Positions 11,754-22,574 of a stretch of DNA of 64,000 nucleotides are shown here, in pieces. Origin of the DNA: Isoetes taiwanensis. Lineage: Eukaryota; Streptophyta; Lycopodiopsida; Isoetales; Isoetaceae. Made by a program: the position numbers and the translations under genes. Location: NCBI GenBank assembly GCA_021234155.1, contig JAJEKV010000010.1, forward strand, positions 6,300,871-6,364,870, written 5' to 3'. The first letter of the stretch is position 1. Each line of letters starts with the position of its first letter. A model generated the notes under the pieces. It saw only the letters and a list, made by a program, of their open reading frames with translations. It did not search any database and had not been told where the DNA came from.

Positions 11754-12190
11754 GAGAAGAACATGCTGCCCACTATCTGGAGGAATCACAGGTTAGTTTA
11801 TTTCTGTTATTCATGTTTTCTTAGTTATGGTGCTTAGTATGGTGGTGCATGTGGTGGTTATTGTGTTGTACAGTGATTGTGGTGTACTGTATGCAGCATG
11901 TGAATTATGTGTAGTTGACTCTGAAATGCAGCTAAATAATATTTAATGTTTGGAATATTAGAACATGATAGAATTGAGTATTCCTTTACTGGGTCTGTGT
12001 GTACAGTCTAAAAAATATTTGAGAATGACAGATAACTAACTGATCCTAAAAAGTACAAATTTTTGTTGAATAAAGACAATTTTTTGTAGATTCAAGTACA
12101 ACTCTGTTGGAAAGTATAATATATTAAAAAAAGGAGCATATCTTACAAAATTTGGCTTTCCACTGAAAGCTCTGTATCCGAGAACTAAAT

Positions 12191-12735
12191 TTACATGCAT
12201 TTCATAAGCAGCGGGAAATGCTGGTATGACTGACTCGACTTCTGGTGCATCCAAAATATTACTGTTTTCTGCACTAAAGCATCTAAGCTTTCTGCAGTCA
12301 TCCCAGAATTTAACAGGATCAGGTCTGCCAGTGCTTCATGCATCCCCTGGTGGTAAGAACGCAACCGTGCTAGTAATTCCCGCTGTTGCTGACTCAGAGC
12401 GGGCAAGTGCCGAATAACAAATATACTGGCTGTCTTTGCAGCAGCATGTAACATAAGATCATGGACCTTGTCTCCGAGCTCACTTCCTGTCAATCCGACC
12501 CCAAAAATAGCCATTGAAGGCCCAGCATCCAGTCTGCTGTATGGGTTAGGGTGGCTTCGAATTCAGCAAAGAAGGTGGATTTAGGCATATCCACCTTCAG
12601 AGATTGGTCACGAGCCCTGGTTAACATACGCCGAAGGCCCTCCTCGCTCACCCGGGGTAGGCCGTACCCGTATTGAGCTCTGAACATCCCTCCCATTGCC
12701 AGAATGAACTTGTTCGCTTGAGAATGAAATGCCAA
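12191..12735 (-). pseudogene. Unidentified minus-strand protein relic in two frames
   Basis: Minus-strand frames 12735-12490 (MAFHSQANKFILAMGGMFRA) and 12514-12191 (ELGDKVHDLMLHAAAKTASI) overlap around 12500 and probably once formed one protein of about 180 residues, split by one frameshift. Hydrophobic and charged residues alternate as in helical proteins. The segment is richer in GC than its surroundings. No family is recognised and no function is offered. Confidence 0.35.
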
Positions 12736-14551
12736 AAATCAGACGCAGGAACGGGATTTAGGACCTAGATCCTTTTCTAATGATTAGGAGAGGAATGTAA
12801 TTATTATCAGGGTGTATGAATTTCAGAAATGTTATGAGAGCAGGCTAGGCAGATCTTTTATGTCAGATGAAATAGGATAAAAGTGATGTGATGTGATGTG
12901 TGGTGTGGTGTCGTGATGGTATGGTGTGGTGTGGGTGTGTTATCTTCTTTTTTATTTTGGGATGGGGTTGGGAACCGTGCCCTGGAACGCCGCATGTTAC
13001 GCCGCATGCGGGGTTCCATTCCCGCTTGCGGGACGCGCTCTGGCAGCTTTCATCGGGAGTTGCGAGGTTTTGAACTGGCGGAGGTCTTTCAAAGTTTTTG
13101 AACTGGCCGAGGTCTTTTAAATGCTGCCGCATCTCAGTGCAACCTCACTCCCTGCTCTTCTACGATTTTGGAGCTTAAGTTTTTTCTTTCTCTGGTCTTC
13201 TACGACGATTTTTAACCGAGCGGGAGGTTTTTTTTTTTTAAATACGTTTTCTATCCTGTATCCCATCCAGTAAGGAGGAGGTCCGCCATACCTGGCTGAA
13301 GTTTCTAAGAGAAACGAATGAAGGAAGCAGATTGTCGAGTTTAGATTCAGGGTTTTATCTTTGTTTTACAAATGTGAAGATGGTCTATTGCATTTCGACT
13401 TGCATATATTTTCTGACATTATTCACTTTCTGCTACAAATACTTTATCAATTTCGAAAAGGCTTATTGATGTCCAAGCTATGATAGGGTTTTGTATTTTA
13501 TGCCCATGATCCGGCATGTCTGAAGGACACAGGATTAGGAAATATAGGTTTTGCAGAAGATTCAACCCTTGCGGCTCAACCAAGCATTGTATTGGGACTG
13601 GGCGATTCTTGATATAGGAAGGTATGCATTGTTTTGAAGTGCATTGTATTGGGACTGGGCAATTATTGATATAGGAAGGTATGCATTGTTTTGGAGTGTG
13701 AGTTTATTTGCGCCTTCTTATCAAAATGTGTGTTGTTTTCGTGCCTTCTTATCAAAACGTGCGAAGCCATTTACAGGTCCTTTTTCTCAAGTTTTCCAGG
13801 GGAGGCAACTCGGGCTCTATATTAGCTTATCCAGGGCAGGCAAGTCCATCGGCAGGTCTTTCGTATTCGGTTTTCCAGGGCAGGTAACTCGGGTCCTGTT
13901 CTCAAGTTTAATCTTATCAGGTTTTCCAGGGCAGATCCAGGGCAGGTAACAAACGTGCCGTTTACTCCACGTTTTGTATATTACTTATTCAGGTCCTGTT
14001 ATCATGTAGAAAGGCATATTTTACTAATCCATTTTACAGACTGTTTAAAGTAGTCTTTACAATGGTAGTCTCTAAAGGTTTGGCTTCATTTTAAAACCCT
14101 TACTTATTTTGTATGATACCTGGCATCTTTAAGAATTTCATGACACTTGCACTGCATAAAGCCTGTATTTGCAAAGGATCAGATGGTTGGAATGGTTTGA
14201 AGTACACATTCTTGGTGAAGAATTTGATTCTTATTCTTATGTTTTTCGTTTCGGATTATTTTTGTTAGGTTCTGTAACTGTGTATAAAGCTTGAGATTGG
14301 CATAAGAACTTTGGGTGCATTTGTGAGAACGTATTTGAGAAGAATCTCATGGCCGGGCTTTGTGTAAGATTTTTGACAATTTTTTATACTGTCCTTTGCA
14401 GGTGCGGTGAAAATATTTTTCTAGAATAATATCCATGGTAGGATTTTCATGCTCGCTACATGAAATTTTCATCTACAAACTGCGTTTTTCAGCTGCATAT
14501 GTTATGTCGTTTTGGTAGGATTTTCATAGTTTTGGGGATGGGGTTTTGCAG
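12736..14551. other. No gene seen; GT-rich patch and local duplications
   Basis: A GTGATGTG/GGTGTGGTGT-rich patch lies at 12880-12945. The words GAACTGGC-GAGGTCTTT are doubled at 13070-13120. From 13584 a 57-bp unit (GCATTGTATTGGGACTGGGC) is duplicated at 13641. Between 13780 and 13950 the phrase TTTTCCAGGGCAGGTAACTC is repeated in several imperfect copies. These look like slippage products in non-coding DNA. Confidence 0.55.
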
Positions 14552-14755
14552 ATAGACAGAGCTTCTATTTTTGGGATGTTATTGAGTACCTGAAGGAGCT
14601 ACTATAAAGAATTAATGATCTTCAATGAGCTAGAATCTGGTTCTCTGTCTGATAGAGCTTCTGCAGCACCTAATGATGTGCCTGTTCAACAGACTAAAGA
14701 TGACTGCATATCTGATCCTGAGCCTCCAAGGGTGTTAGATGTTACAGGCTCATAA
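14552..14755 (+). pseudogene. Decayed exon resembling ICE1/SCREAM bHLH exon 2
   Basis: After a good splice acceptor (TTTTGCAG at 14544-14551) the sequence reads IDRASIFG, then [10 protein letters not shown], a stop, RINDLQ, then ELESGSLSDRASAAPNDVPV and CISDPEPPRVLDV. The first half matches the end of the helix-loop-helix of plant ICE1/SCRM factors (…[29 protein letters not shown]), which dimerise with SPEECHLESS/MUTE/FAMA to specify stomata and act in cold response. One base is missing before DVIEYL, one codon became TAA, and a base is missing before NELES, so this copy cannot be translated. The basic region and C-terminal ACT-like part are not found. This is probably a pseudogene fragment or transduplicate. 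Confidence 0.7.
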
Positions 14756-15484
14756 AGGTTTATGTCTCATTTTCTCAAATGCAGGCTAAGGATAAACTAG
14801 CTTTTAAAAGGTCCAAATATACAAAGAATAAATTGATGAACCCAGTTTTCTACTTGCAAAATGTAATATCTGCTCTAATTCATTCTTGGGTGTTCCTATT
14901 TGTTCACGTTGTCTTGGAATATTGGAATAGGAGACATTGGAATAGTAACAAATACGCTTATTAGATCTGTTTTTGTATCTATTCTATTTTGTACTTAACA
15001 TTAGAGAATATTATTCATATGCATTAGAGTATCTATGGTGCTCTAATTCTTTTGTAAACAAATGCATACAGGGGCACAGAAGAGAACCAATTTGAAGGAT
15101 ATTTGGGAATATTTCTATCTCTAATTTCTACATCATAGTCTTGAATGTTCAAACACTATTAACTATTTTTGTTTGTTGTGCATTCAGGGATATATGGGCA
15201 CTCTAGAATCTTCCGCTATATCTATGGCTTCCACTCTCATGTTGAGGTAATAAAAAAATGCAAAGTTTGAGAGCAGAAGAATGTATTACACTGTTCATTG
15301 CGAAAAAACTGTTTTCAATGTGTTTTAAGATGGATTGATTTCACATGAAAAATCTATAAGGTAAGCTCTCAAGCTTCCAGTCTTAAATGCACTTTTAAAT
15401 GACGTAAATATCCATATTATCTCTTCATCTTTGTACCAGGTGAGAAGGGCAATGGAGAACATATGTTGTCACATGAATCTGCCT

Positions 15485-15500
15485 AAAAATGCTTTCAGGT
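15485..15500. repeat. Target-site duplication, left copy (LINE 1)
   Basis: AAAAATGCTTTCAGGT here is repeated exactly at 17479-17494 after the poly(A) tail. A 16-bp duplication is typical of target-primed reverse transcription. Confidence 0.9.
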
Positions 15501-17478
15501 CCAGGGCGAGCCATCGGATATTTTTGTAGTGGGTAGAGGAATTCGACAGGGTTGTCCCTTAGCACCCTTGCTTTTCACAATTGTGGCAGAAGTCTTGTCC
15601 CAGCTCTTCTCCGTGGCTACCCAAGATGGTGTTATTCAAGGCCTCCCAATGGACGATGGTTCTCAAGAGGTATGTAACCAATATGCCGATGACACTTTTT
15701 TGTTCCTAATTGCCGAGGCTGAGAATCTTCGTAATGCTAAGCTATTATTAGACACATTCTCCTTAGCATCAGGAGTTCTTGTAGGGTGGCAAAAATGTAC
15801 AGCTTTGTGGACGTTGGACAGTCCCATCCCTCCCTGTATTTTGGACTATCCTTGGAAGATTCTTCTGCATGGCAATACCACAAAGTTGCTTGGTATCCCA
15901 GTTGGAATTCATGTCTCTGCTTCAGATGCTTGAGATGAAATCATTAGTGGGTTGCAAAAGCACTTGTTTTGGTGGAATACAGCTAAACTGTCCATGCCCG
16001 GTAGAATCACTGTGGCTAAATGTGTTCTTAGTAATACTCATGTCTACATGGCGTCTCGCTTTACTAGCTCATGATGTAAGATGGAGGAGATTGTGCGTAT
16101 CGTCAGAAATTTTATTTGGGGTGGAAATGAGTTAGGAGCAGTGGTCAAGGTAGCTTGGGCGAAATGCATTAGACCTAAGGCAGCTGGTGGTCTTGGTATG
16201 TTGGATTTTCACCTCCAAAGCAAGGTGATGATATCAAAGTTCATTTGGAGGATTTTCACTGGTAAGGATGATTCTCCTGGCCTGAGGTTGTTGGTGCAGT
16301 CGATTCAGCATTGTCTCCCATTTCATAAGGCTTCCATTAAGCCCCTCCTTCCTTGGGCTTTGCTTTATCATATGCATCCGTATCCTAATGCTTCTCCCTT
16401 TCTAAAGGGGTTGCTTGCGGCTTGGGACACTGTCAGGTCTCTTTTCCATATTAATCCTGAGGCATGTCTTCAGTTGTCCACTCCATCTGGTGGATTCCTT
16501 TGCGGGACACTCGGAGAATGTGCCTCTAAGTGTGGTTGTTCATCCAAAGACACAACGACGATGGGTAGCGGTTGGTATCGATACTATTGCGGCTTGGTAT
16601 GAGTCCGATCATCTCATGTCATGGGAAGCATTTAGAACAAAGTTCTTGTTGTGCGATGGGACCGAGTAATGAATCATATTCTTTGCATTGTTGCCCGTGA
16701 TTTACGGTCCACAGTTGAGGTAGTCATATGGGGTTGCCATCGGGATATCCGGCCCGAGGCGGTTTGTGTCTTACGTGTATAAATTGCTTGTGCATTCTGA
16801 AATCCTGCCTCCATCTAATAGATGGCATCTTCAGTCCCTCGACCACAATGGAAAAGTGTTTGGATATGGGTATGGGATAAGTTTGCTTCACCCCAAAGTA
16901 GTAGTTTTGTGGTGGCAAGTGATCCATAGATGTCTCGAGTCAACAGGTTAGTCCATAAAATGGATAATCGGTTTCGAGCTCGCCCTTTATGCCAACAAAG
17001 GGTTGAGAGTATTGAGCATTGTTTTTCTTGTGTGAGAGGCTTCGGCAGGCATGGTCTTGGTTGTTGACCCTTTTTGGCACGTCTCGATCTAGCCAGCAAA
17101 TTTTGCTTGCTATCTATCATGATGCTTGGCCCAAACAACGGAAACGAGCTTTTCATCTCGCATGCGGCTGGCTTTTATGGTCAATCTGGAAGAGAAGGAG
17201 GTTGTTTATCTTTAAGGGCATAGATACTGCAGATGAGGTTGTTCTTCAGTGGGCGCAAGATAAAATTGTTATGGCTTACAATTGTTCTTCTCTTGATCAA
17301 GAGAAGAAAGTACTGATCTGGCATACTTACCTTCAGATTCATTCTTTTGCATAGGCAGGTGGTTGTGCTCAGTTGGATCGGTTTGTCCACTGGGGTTATA
17401 ATCCTGTCTTTGCATTTATGTTGCTCTGGTTTCTAGTTGGTGAATAAAGCTTGACGTCCTTCAAAAAAAAAAAAAAAA
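15501..17478 (+). mobile_element. LINE 1: 5'-truncated L1-like retrotransposon with poly(A) tail
   Basis: The insert begins inside the reverse transcriptase (VGRGIRQGCPLAPLLFTIVA at about 15529) with the catalytic box NQYADDTFLFL near 15680. It continues through the thumb and connection (SASDA; MEEIVRIVRNFIWGG; KAAGGLGMLDFHLQSKV at about 16170-16220). It ends with a zf-RVT-like C-terminus (RRVESIEHCFSC to SRSSQQILLAIYHDAWPKQ, 17000-17130). A run of about 20 A closes it at 17461-17481. LINEs of this kind copy themselves by nicking DNA and priming on the target; the endonuclease and ORF1 are missing by 5' truncation. Several frameshifts are present. The exact flanking duplications show the ends precisely. 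Confidence 0.92.
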
Positions 17479-17494
17479 AAAAATGCTTTCAGGT
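17479..17494. repeat. Target-site duplication, right copy (LINE 1)
   Basis: Exact second copy of the 16-bp duplication (AAAAATGCTTTCAGGT), immediately downstream of the poly(A) run. Confidence 0.9.
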
Positions 17495-17529
17495 TCTTGA
17501 AACACGGATTGACTACATATATGTAAAAT

Positions 17530-19011
17530 TTCTGTGTTAGTGTAATGAATGCGTATTTGCTACTCTTAAGTGCCATGCTCATTCTGGATAGAGAGAGGCT
17601 TGATGTTTTTAATCCTTATATTCGAGAATAGAATGATCTCTCATGCAAACGCCATGCTTGCATGAGGGCCAGAGCATGTTTTACTTCCAACTTGAAATTT
17701 TTTTGGATTTTCAATTGCTCGACGTATACAATTCTAATTCTAACGACCCAAAAGAAGTGGTAAACATTGAAGACTTTATGTGCCCTACCTATAAGCATTT
17801 GCCCAGTCATTGTACAACCATGACTTGCACCTTTTATCACCTAATGCTAATTATGTATAATGATGTTTCTTTGAAAAGAAAAGGGATATCAAATGTTTGT
17901 GAAGGATTTCAACAAGTTCATTTTCAATCTCAAAATTGCAAGTTCATGTAGGAAAAATTATATTCGACAAAAATAGGAGCCCTATAAAGATCTTGATTTT
18001 TCTTCATTATTGATAGGCAAGTGGATCAAATTATGCATCTTTACTTAAAATGTTTTTGGGGTTTCTCGGTAACGTCGATGTGCTCTTTTCAGGTGTGACT
18101 CTTAGGGCAGATTGCAGGAGCAAGTTTTTTGAGCTGCTTACATCGCCACAAGCATCCAGATTTTTTTTTTTTTTAATGATGCTATAGCTGGAGTAGGTAA
18201 ATCCCGCGCTTCTATGACTATGATCACAAACAATAAACCTAGCTTTGTTCTTTTCTACAAACCAACCTAAAAAACTTCCACAACATTCACAATATCTCAC
18301 AACATCCAGGTAATTTCCTAGGTTCTAAAAGGAGTCACAATTTGATAGTGAGATGTTGTACTAATGTTTAATAGATCTAATCCAACCAAATGTGTTTTTC
18401 TTTACAATTGCTTTGCCTTACAAAATGCAATAATGTCCAATGTTCAATACCCTTAGCCCAACTAATGAAAATTAACACCTCCATTTACAACTTTGCCCAG
18501 GTGTCTCTACCAACTACATTTGCCCGACATATTATTATATATTCACATTTTATATTCTATTTTGGACTAACTCATGCACATCGACATGTGTACGCCATTT
18601 GTCTACTATAATCACAGAGAATGCAAAAATAAAAAATATGTTCACAAAACCATGGTCTTACAATGCCAAACCATTGTATAGTTGCAACTACTTTCACTTC
18701 CATTTTCAAGTTGCTCACACGTCTCCACGAATTACATATACCTACATTTGCCTAGATATATCTATTTTGGACTAACATATGCACACCAAAGAGCACCTTT
18801 ATATCATTTTTGCCTATTATAAGCACATAGGATGTAAAAAGGCCGAAATCGATGAACAACTTGCAAGCATACATGTTTATTAGTTTCTTTAATGGTTTGT
18901 GTCTTTCATGTGCGTAAAATACCTTCATATCTTTGCACAAAATGGTCCACCTATGGAACACCTAGAACATTTATAAGCACCATTGCATCTATTCCACTTA
19001 CTTGTGACTAA
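17530..19011. other. No gene seen; degenerate 207-bp direct repeat
   Basis: TATTTTGGACTAAC followed by a related 80-bp stretch occurs at about 18560 and again at about 18767, with similar sequence before each copy, so roughly 18460-18870 is an old two-unit tandem repeat. Short open frames here (for example 17643-17951) show no recognisable protein. The right part may be the body of the Helitron whose 3' end lies at 19012-19041. Confidence 0.5.
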
Positions 19012-19041
19012 TGCCCGGCATCGCCGGGCACACGTTTCTAG
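19012..19041 (+). mobile_element. Helitron 3' terminus (hairpin plus CTAG), plus strand
   Basis: TGCCCGGC-ATC-GCCGGGCA forms a perfect 8-bp-arm hairpin at 19012-19030. It is followed by CACGTTT and CTAG (19038-19041) and then T. Helitrons end with a short GC hairpin about 10 bases before CTRR and insert between A and T. The layout matches the termini of the tandem Helitrons at 25740 and 27277, which carry a closely related hairpin (TGCCCAGC…GCTGGGCA). The 5' end, which should lie upstream and start with TC after an A, was not fixed. Confidence 0.7.
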
Positions 19042-19042
19042 T

Positions 19043-19861
19043 ATCTATAATGTCATGTAGGTGTGCATGTTAAATGTATGATATGTGTGGATTCAATTTT
19101 ATTTATTCTCCCCTCCCCCAACCCACCCCACCACACCCCATCATCTATCCCACCACCATAGACTTGCTGAAAACTTTACTTATTTTTATCTTTTTTTCTG
19201 TAGCTCCGTTGAGGCTGAAATTTTGTATTCCAAGGCGTAATATTAATGCGTTTCTAAGAAAAATATCAAAAAAATAAAAGAAAACTATTTTCCAAAAATA
19301 CAAAGAAAATGTCCCAAAAAAGCACCCACTAAGCACCATGTGTCGTTGACATAAAAAGTGTCCCCCATCTCTATGCTTTGACCCAACAACACCTTTCAGT
19401 GTACTGTTTTTATTTTTGGATACGTTAAAAACTTAGAGGTACATTACGAGGTACGATACATAAAATACTTATAGTACCGTACAGGTACGGTAAGTACGTA
19501 ACAACGTTGCCAAGAATTTACTCTGATTCCTTCCAAGTAATCATCCCTAGATCTTTCCGCTAGCAAGAAAGAGCAAGAGGCAGAGAAAAAGATCCAAGAT
19601 CAGAGGATCCATCTTAAAATTAGAATACCTGGAAGAAACGTAAACCCGAATTTGCTTTCTTTATACTCTTGCTGAAATTTTCGGAAAAGAAGGAGAGGAA
19701 GGGCGGAACTCCCCCTCAACCACCGCCCTAGCCGCGGGTGCACGATGAGCGCCAAGATTCCATTCTAAATATCAGGGCTAGAACTCTTAAGACATCAGCA
19801 TTCTTGGGAAATTTTTGAATATGTCTTAAGGATAAATTCCCAAGAAATTTCATCTCCCTGG
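19043..19861. other. Stretch without a recognisable gene
   Basis: Includes a C/A-rich patch (19110-19160) and AT-rich DNA. No coding signature, splice structure or repeat boundary can be supported. Confidence 0.5.
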
Positions 19862-20897
19862 AAGACTTCTGTTCCACTGTGCCAGACTTTGACGATGACA
19901 GCTTAAAGGCCATAGGGACACTGCATAACAAATGGGTCAACAATAGCATTCCAAGGACGATATTTTTGATACCTCCAGCCTTGGCAACGGTCATAAGAAA
20001 TAAAGTTATGCAGAGGGAAGACATTGAAGACTTTTGCTACGAGGTTGAGTTCATTGATACTAGAGAGCAAATCAAATGCACTCCTGCACCAGCCTCTTTG
20101 ATTGTTCTGGATACGCGGAGTCTAACTCCGATGTGGAACCAATCGACACTGTCCAAGTTCTTTGACTGCCGTCAAGGACACGACTGCTGAATCTTTTTGG
20201 ATAGTTTGCTTTGCACGCCCAAAACACAATTTTGTTGTCTCCTCAGTGTTCGATGTTGTCGAAGAGATTGACCTCAGGTTTTCCTATGTCGATCACCCAC
20301 AGCATCTTCCACCACTTCCTACTCACATTGAAAAAGAGGCGGACGGGGAGACTGAGGCCATGGCTGGAAAACTCTTTTGCAGCAGATTCAAATACAGTCA
20401 GCAAGGCTTGCCCGAAGAAATCATAATGAGAAGTTAACTGGGTCCTGCAACTTGTTCCTACCTCGTGCACGAGCTGGTACAGCCAGGTACAGGAGTGTTT
20501 GATTACTTCTCTTGTGGTGCTTTTGGCAGAGCTGTGTTGATCCATAAAAGGTTTTGCAACATGTTCGAATATGATCCGGTCAAACAACAGTGCCTGAAGG
20601 GGATTCTTGGTAGGCTAGACCTCGTGCTCAATCCTATCCTGGCTGCAGTCCCTGTATCCCAGCATCAAGGTGCTGTTGAAGGTTGGAGGTGAGGAACATG
20701 CACAAACAGGCCAAGCACCAAAATCACCTGAGATTGTTGACTACGAGACTATTAAAGAAGCTAAGTTCGACCTCGACAATCTCGATGAAGCTGACCTCAC
20801 TATCCATGCATTTGATTTTGATCCCATCAACGGTGCTGGGAGATCTAATCCTCTTGCTGACACTGAGGAGACTGATACAGCGGAGAAAGACTTGTAA
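19862..20897 (+). pseudogene. Methyltransferase-like protein relic (family shared with 45.2-47.2 kb)
   Basis: Frames 19879-20190 (LHNKWVNNSIPRTIFLIPPA), 20162-20437 (FWIVCFARPKHNFVVSSVFD), 20465-20692 and 20670-20897 read as one broken protein of about 340 residues. They are separated by a frameshift, an in-frame TAA (20435-20437) and another shift. The segment GTGVFDYFSCGAFGRAVLIH followed by KRFCNMFEYDPVKQ has the look of a SAM-methyltransferase glycine loop and following acidic strand end, as in DNA adenine methylase-like folds. The C-terminus is acidic. No catalytic (D/N)PP(Y/F/W) motif is seen, so the assignment is tentative. The same layout is found at 46.4-47.1 kb. Confidence 0.4.
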
Positions 20898-21182
20898 ATT
20901 ATGTGTACCTCAAATGTAAAAATAATATTTTTTGTATATAAATTTATCGAGCTCATACATTGCTCGTGTTTCTAAGTGTCGACGGATATGCGAATCTTCC
21001 TTCTTATAGAATTAATCTTGTTCTTAGTTGTAATTTCTGCACTCTCATATTTCTAATGGCGCCAAATTGTGCCATTTCACATGCACGAATACATATAATG
21101 GCACCATAATAGCTCAAAAATTGGTCATAAAAAAGACTAGAAAACAATTTCGTCCCTAATTGGAATCATGAAATTTCTCATT
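20898..21182. other. No gene seen
   Basis: AT-rich spacer between the methyltransferase-like relic and the copia fragment, without recognisable coding or repeat features. Confidence 0.5.
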
Positions 21183-22115
21183 TTAATGAAATTGTGCTTG
21201 TACATGCATGTATCAGAAGAACTACATTCCAAGCTAGATGATCAAAGTATAGAAACATATCTTGTTGGTTATGAGGACCAAGGGCAAAGATTGTATGACC
21301 CTAAGACCAAAAAAATTCATGTAAGTTGGGTTGATAGTATTTGACAAAACCAAATTTTATAAGGACAGGATGGCGAAGCAAAATATGCCGCATAAGGAAG
21401 AGGGAAACTTGGAACTAGCCTTGGGCTCCAACAGGTTGGTTTGATCATGATGATGATGATAAAAAGAAAGAAGAATATTGAACAAAAGTTGTTCAAACTC
21501 AGGAGGTAGAAGATAGTACTGTGAAGAAACATCCAGAAGATGAAGTTGCCGAATTAGAAGATCGGAGTATGGAAGTAAGTTTGGAAGAACAAACTAAAGT
21601 GTAGGCAGTAGAATTAGGGGATGTAAGTATAGAAGAGCTATCAGTGGAAGAATACCATACACAAAGGAGTGATAAAAAAAGATTCAAGCAGGAGGTATCT
21701 TTTGACACATCAAAATATGGAAGGGATAAGCGGTAGAAGCACTCGTGAACACACCACCCGCAAGATTTAAAGAATATGAATTAGGGATTAATACACAAGA
21801 GTGACAGACACCATCTAAATTATATGTTGTTGTTCGCAAATCATATGGTGAAGCTATTAGCTCATTGAATATGAGTAAATGGCAGAAAGTAATGGAGAAG
21901 GATTTGGACTCATTTAAAATTGACAGGCATGCTATAATCTTGCATCCTGTCCTAAAAAGAAAATTTGGCTGTGTAAGTGGATTTTTAAATATATATAAAG
22001 GGTCCTGATAGTGAAATTGAAAGATACAAAGCGAGATTAGTTGCTCAAGGCTTTATTCAAGAAGAAGGTATAGATTATCATGATACATTCTTACCAATTG
22101 TTAAACTAACTAGTT
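21183..22115 (+). pseudogene. Ty1/copia pol fragment (integrase end to RT start)
   Basis: The left part carries the integrase C-terminal phrase HSKLDDQSIETYLVGYEDQG and RLYDPKTKKIHVSWVDS (21225-21340). The right part carries the start of copia RT: SYGEAISSLNMSKWQKVMEK, KDLDSFKIDR, WLCKWIFK, RYKARLVAQGFIQEEGIDYH and DTFLPIVKLTS (about 21830-22110). In intact copia elements these belong to one polyprotein that reverse-transcribes and inserts the element. Stops and shifts are frequent; gag, protease, the integrase core and RT catalytic box are missing. The homology ends abruptly at 22115. Confidence 0.8.
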
Positions 22116-22574
22116 TGGGAGCTTTAATAGCCAGCGACTGCTAAACTCATAGAGCGAGGTATTGATCCTCTTTTAAAAACATTTCTTGCTCTATCAGCAG
22201 TATGTTCTTGGCTCCTTTCCAGCTAAGCTAGATGCCTTACATGCCCTTTTTGGTTTGTTATTGAAGATTTTCCTTCAGGGCTACAGGATTCCAAATTCAT
22301 TTTTGCCATTCCTAATGAGATTGGACTCCACTTGCAACACTCTATGGCATCACTAAGATTTATGTCGCAAGGCCCATTCATCGTGATCTGCCTCAAACAA
22401 TTGTTGTCTAGAGTGGGCCCATGTCCTTTCCATTTAAGTTATCCTTGTTGAATGGTCTAGAGCTAGCCCTCATGTTTTCTAAAGCCCCTCTATTTCTTCA
22501 ATACCGCAGGGTTCACCAATAGTGTCTTCCATCTGCTCCTATGGCACTCCATTCCTAGGTCAACTCTCACCTAA

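Larger units (their letters stand above)
15188..17529 (+). pseudogene. Unidentified two-exon gene remnant split by a LINE
   Basis: A possible exon (15188-15246, between ATTCAG and GTAATA) and a second (from 15440 after TACCAG) join in frame as RIFRYIYGFHSHVE plus VRRAMENICCHMNLPKNAF. The frame passes through the 16-bp LINE target site and, after removal of the LINE and one duplicate, continues RFLKHGLTTYM to a TAA near 17526-17528. That the frame stays open across two splice sites and across the empty insertion site argues for a real former coding exon. The protein family is not recognised. Upstream exons could not be assigned. Confidence 0.4.

Noticed and set aside
19012-19030. GC hairpin read as an intrinsic terminator
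   Set aside because: It lacks a following T run and matches the Helitron 3' hairpin plus CTAG layout seen twice more in the window.
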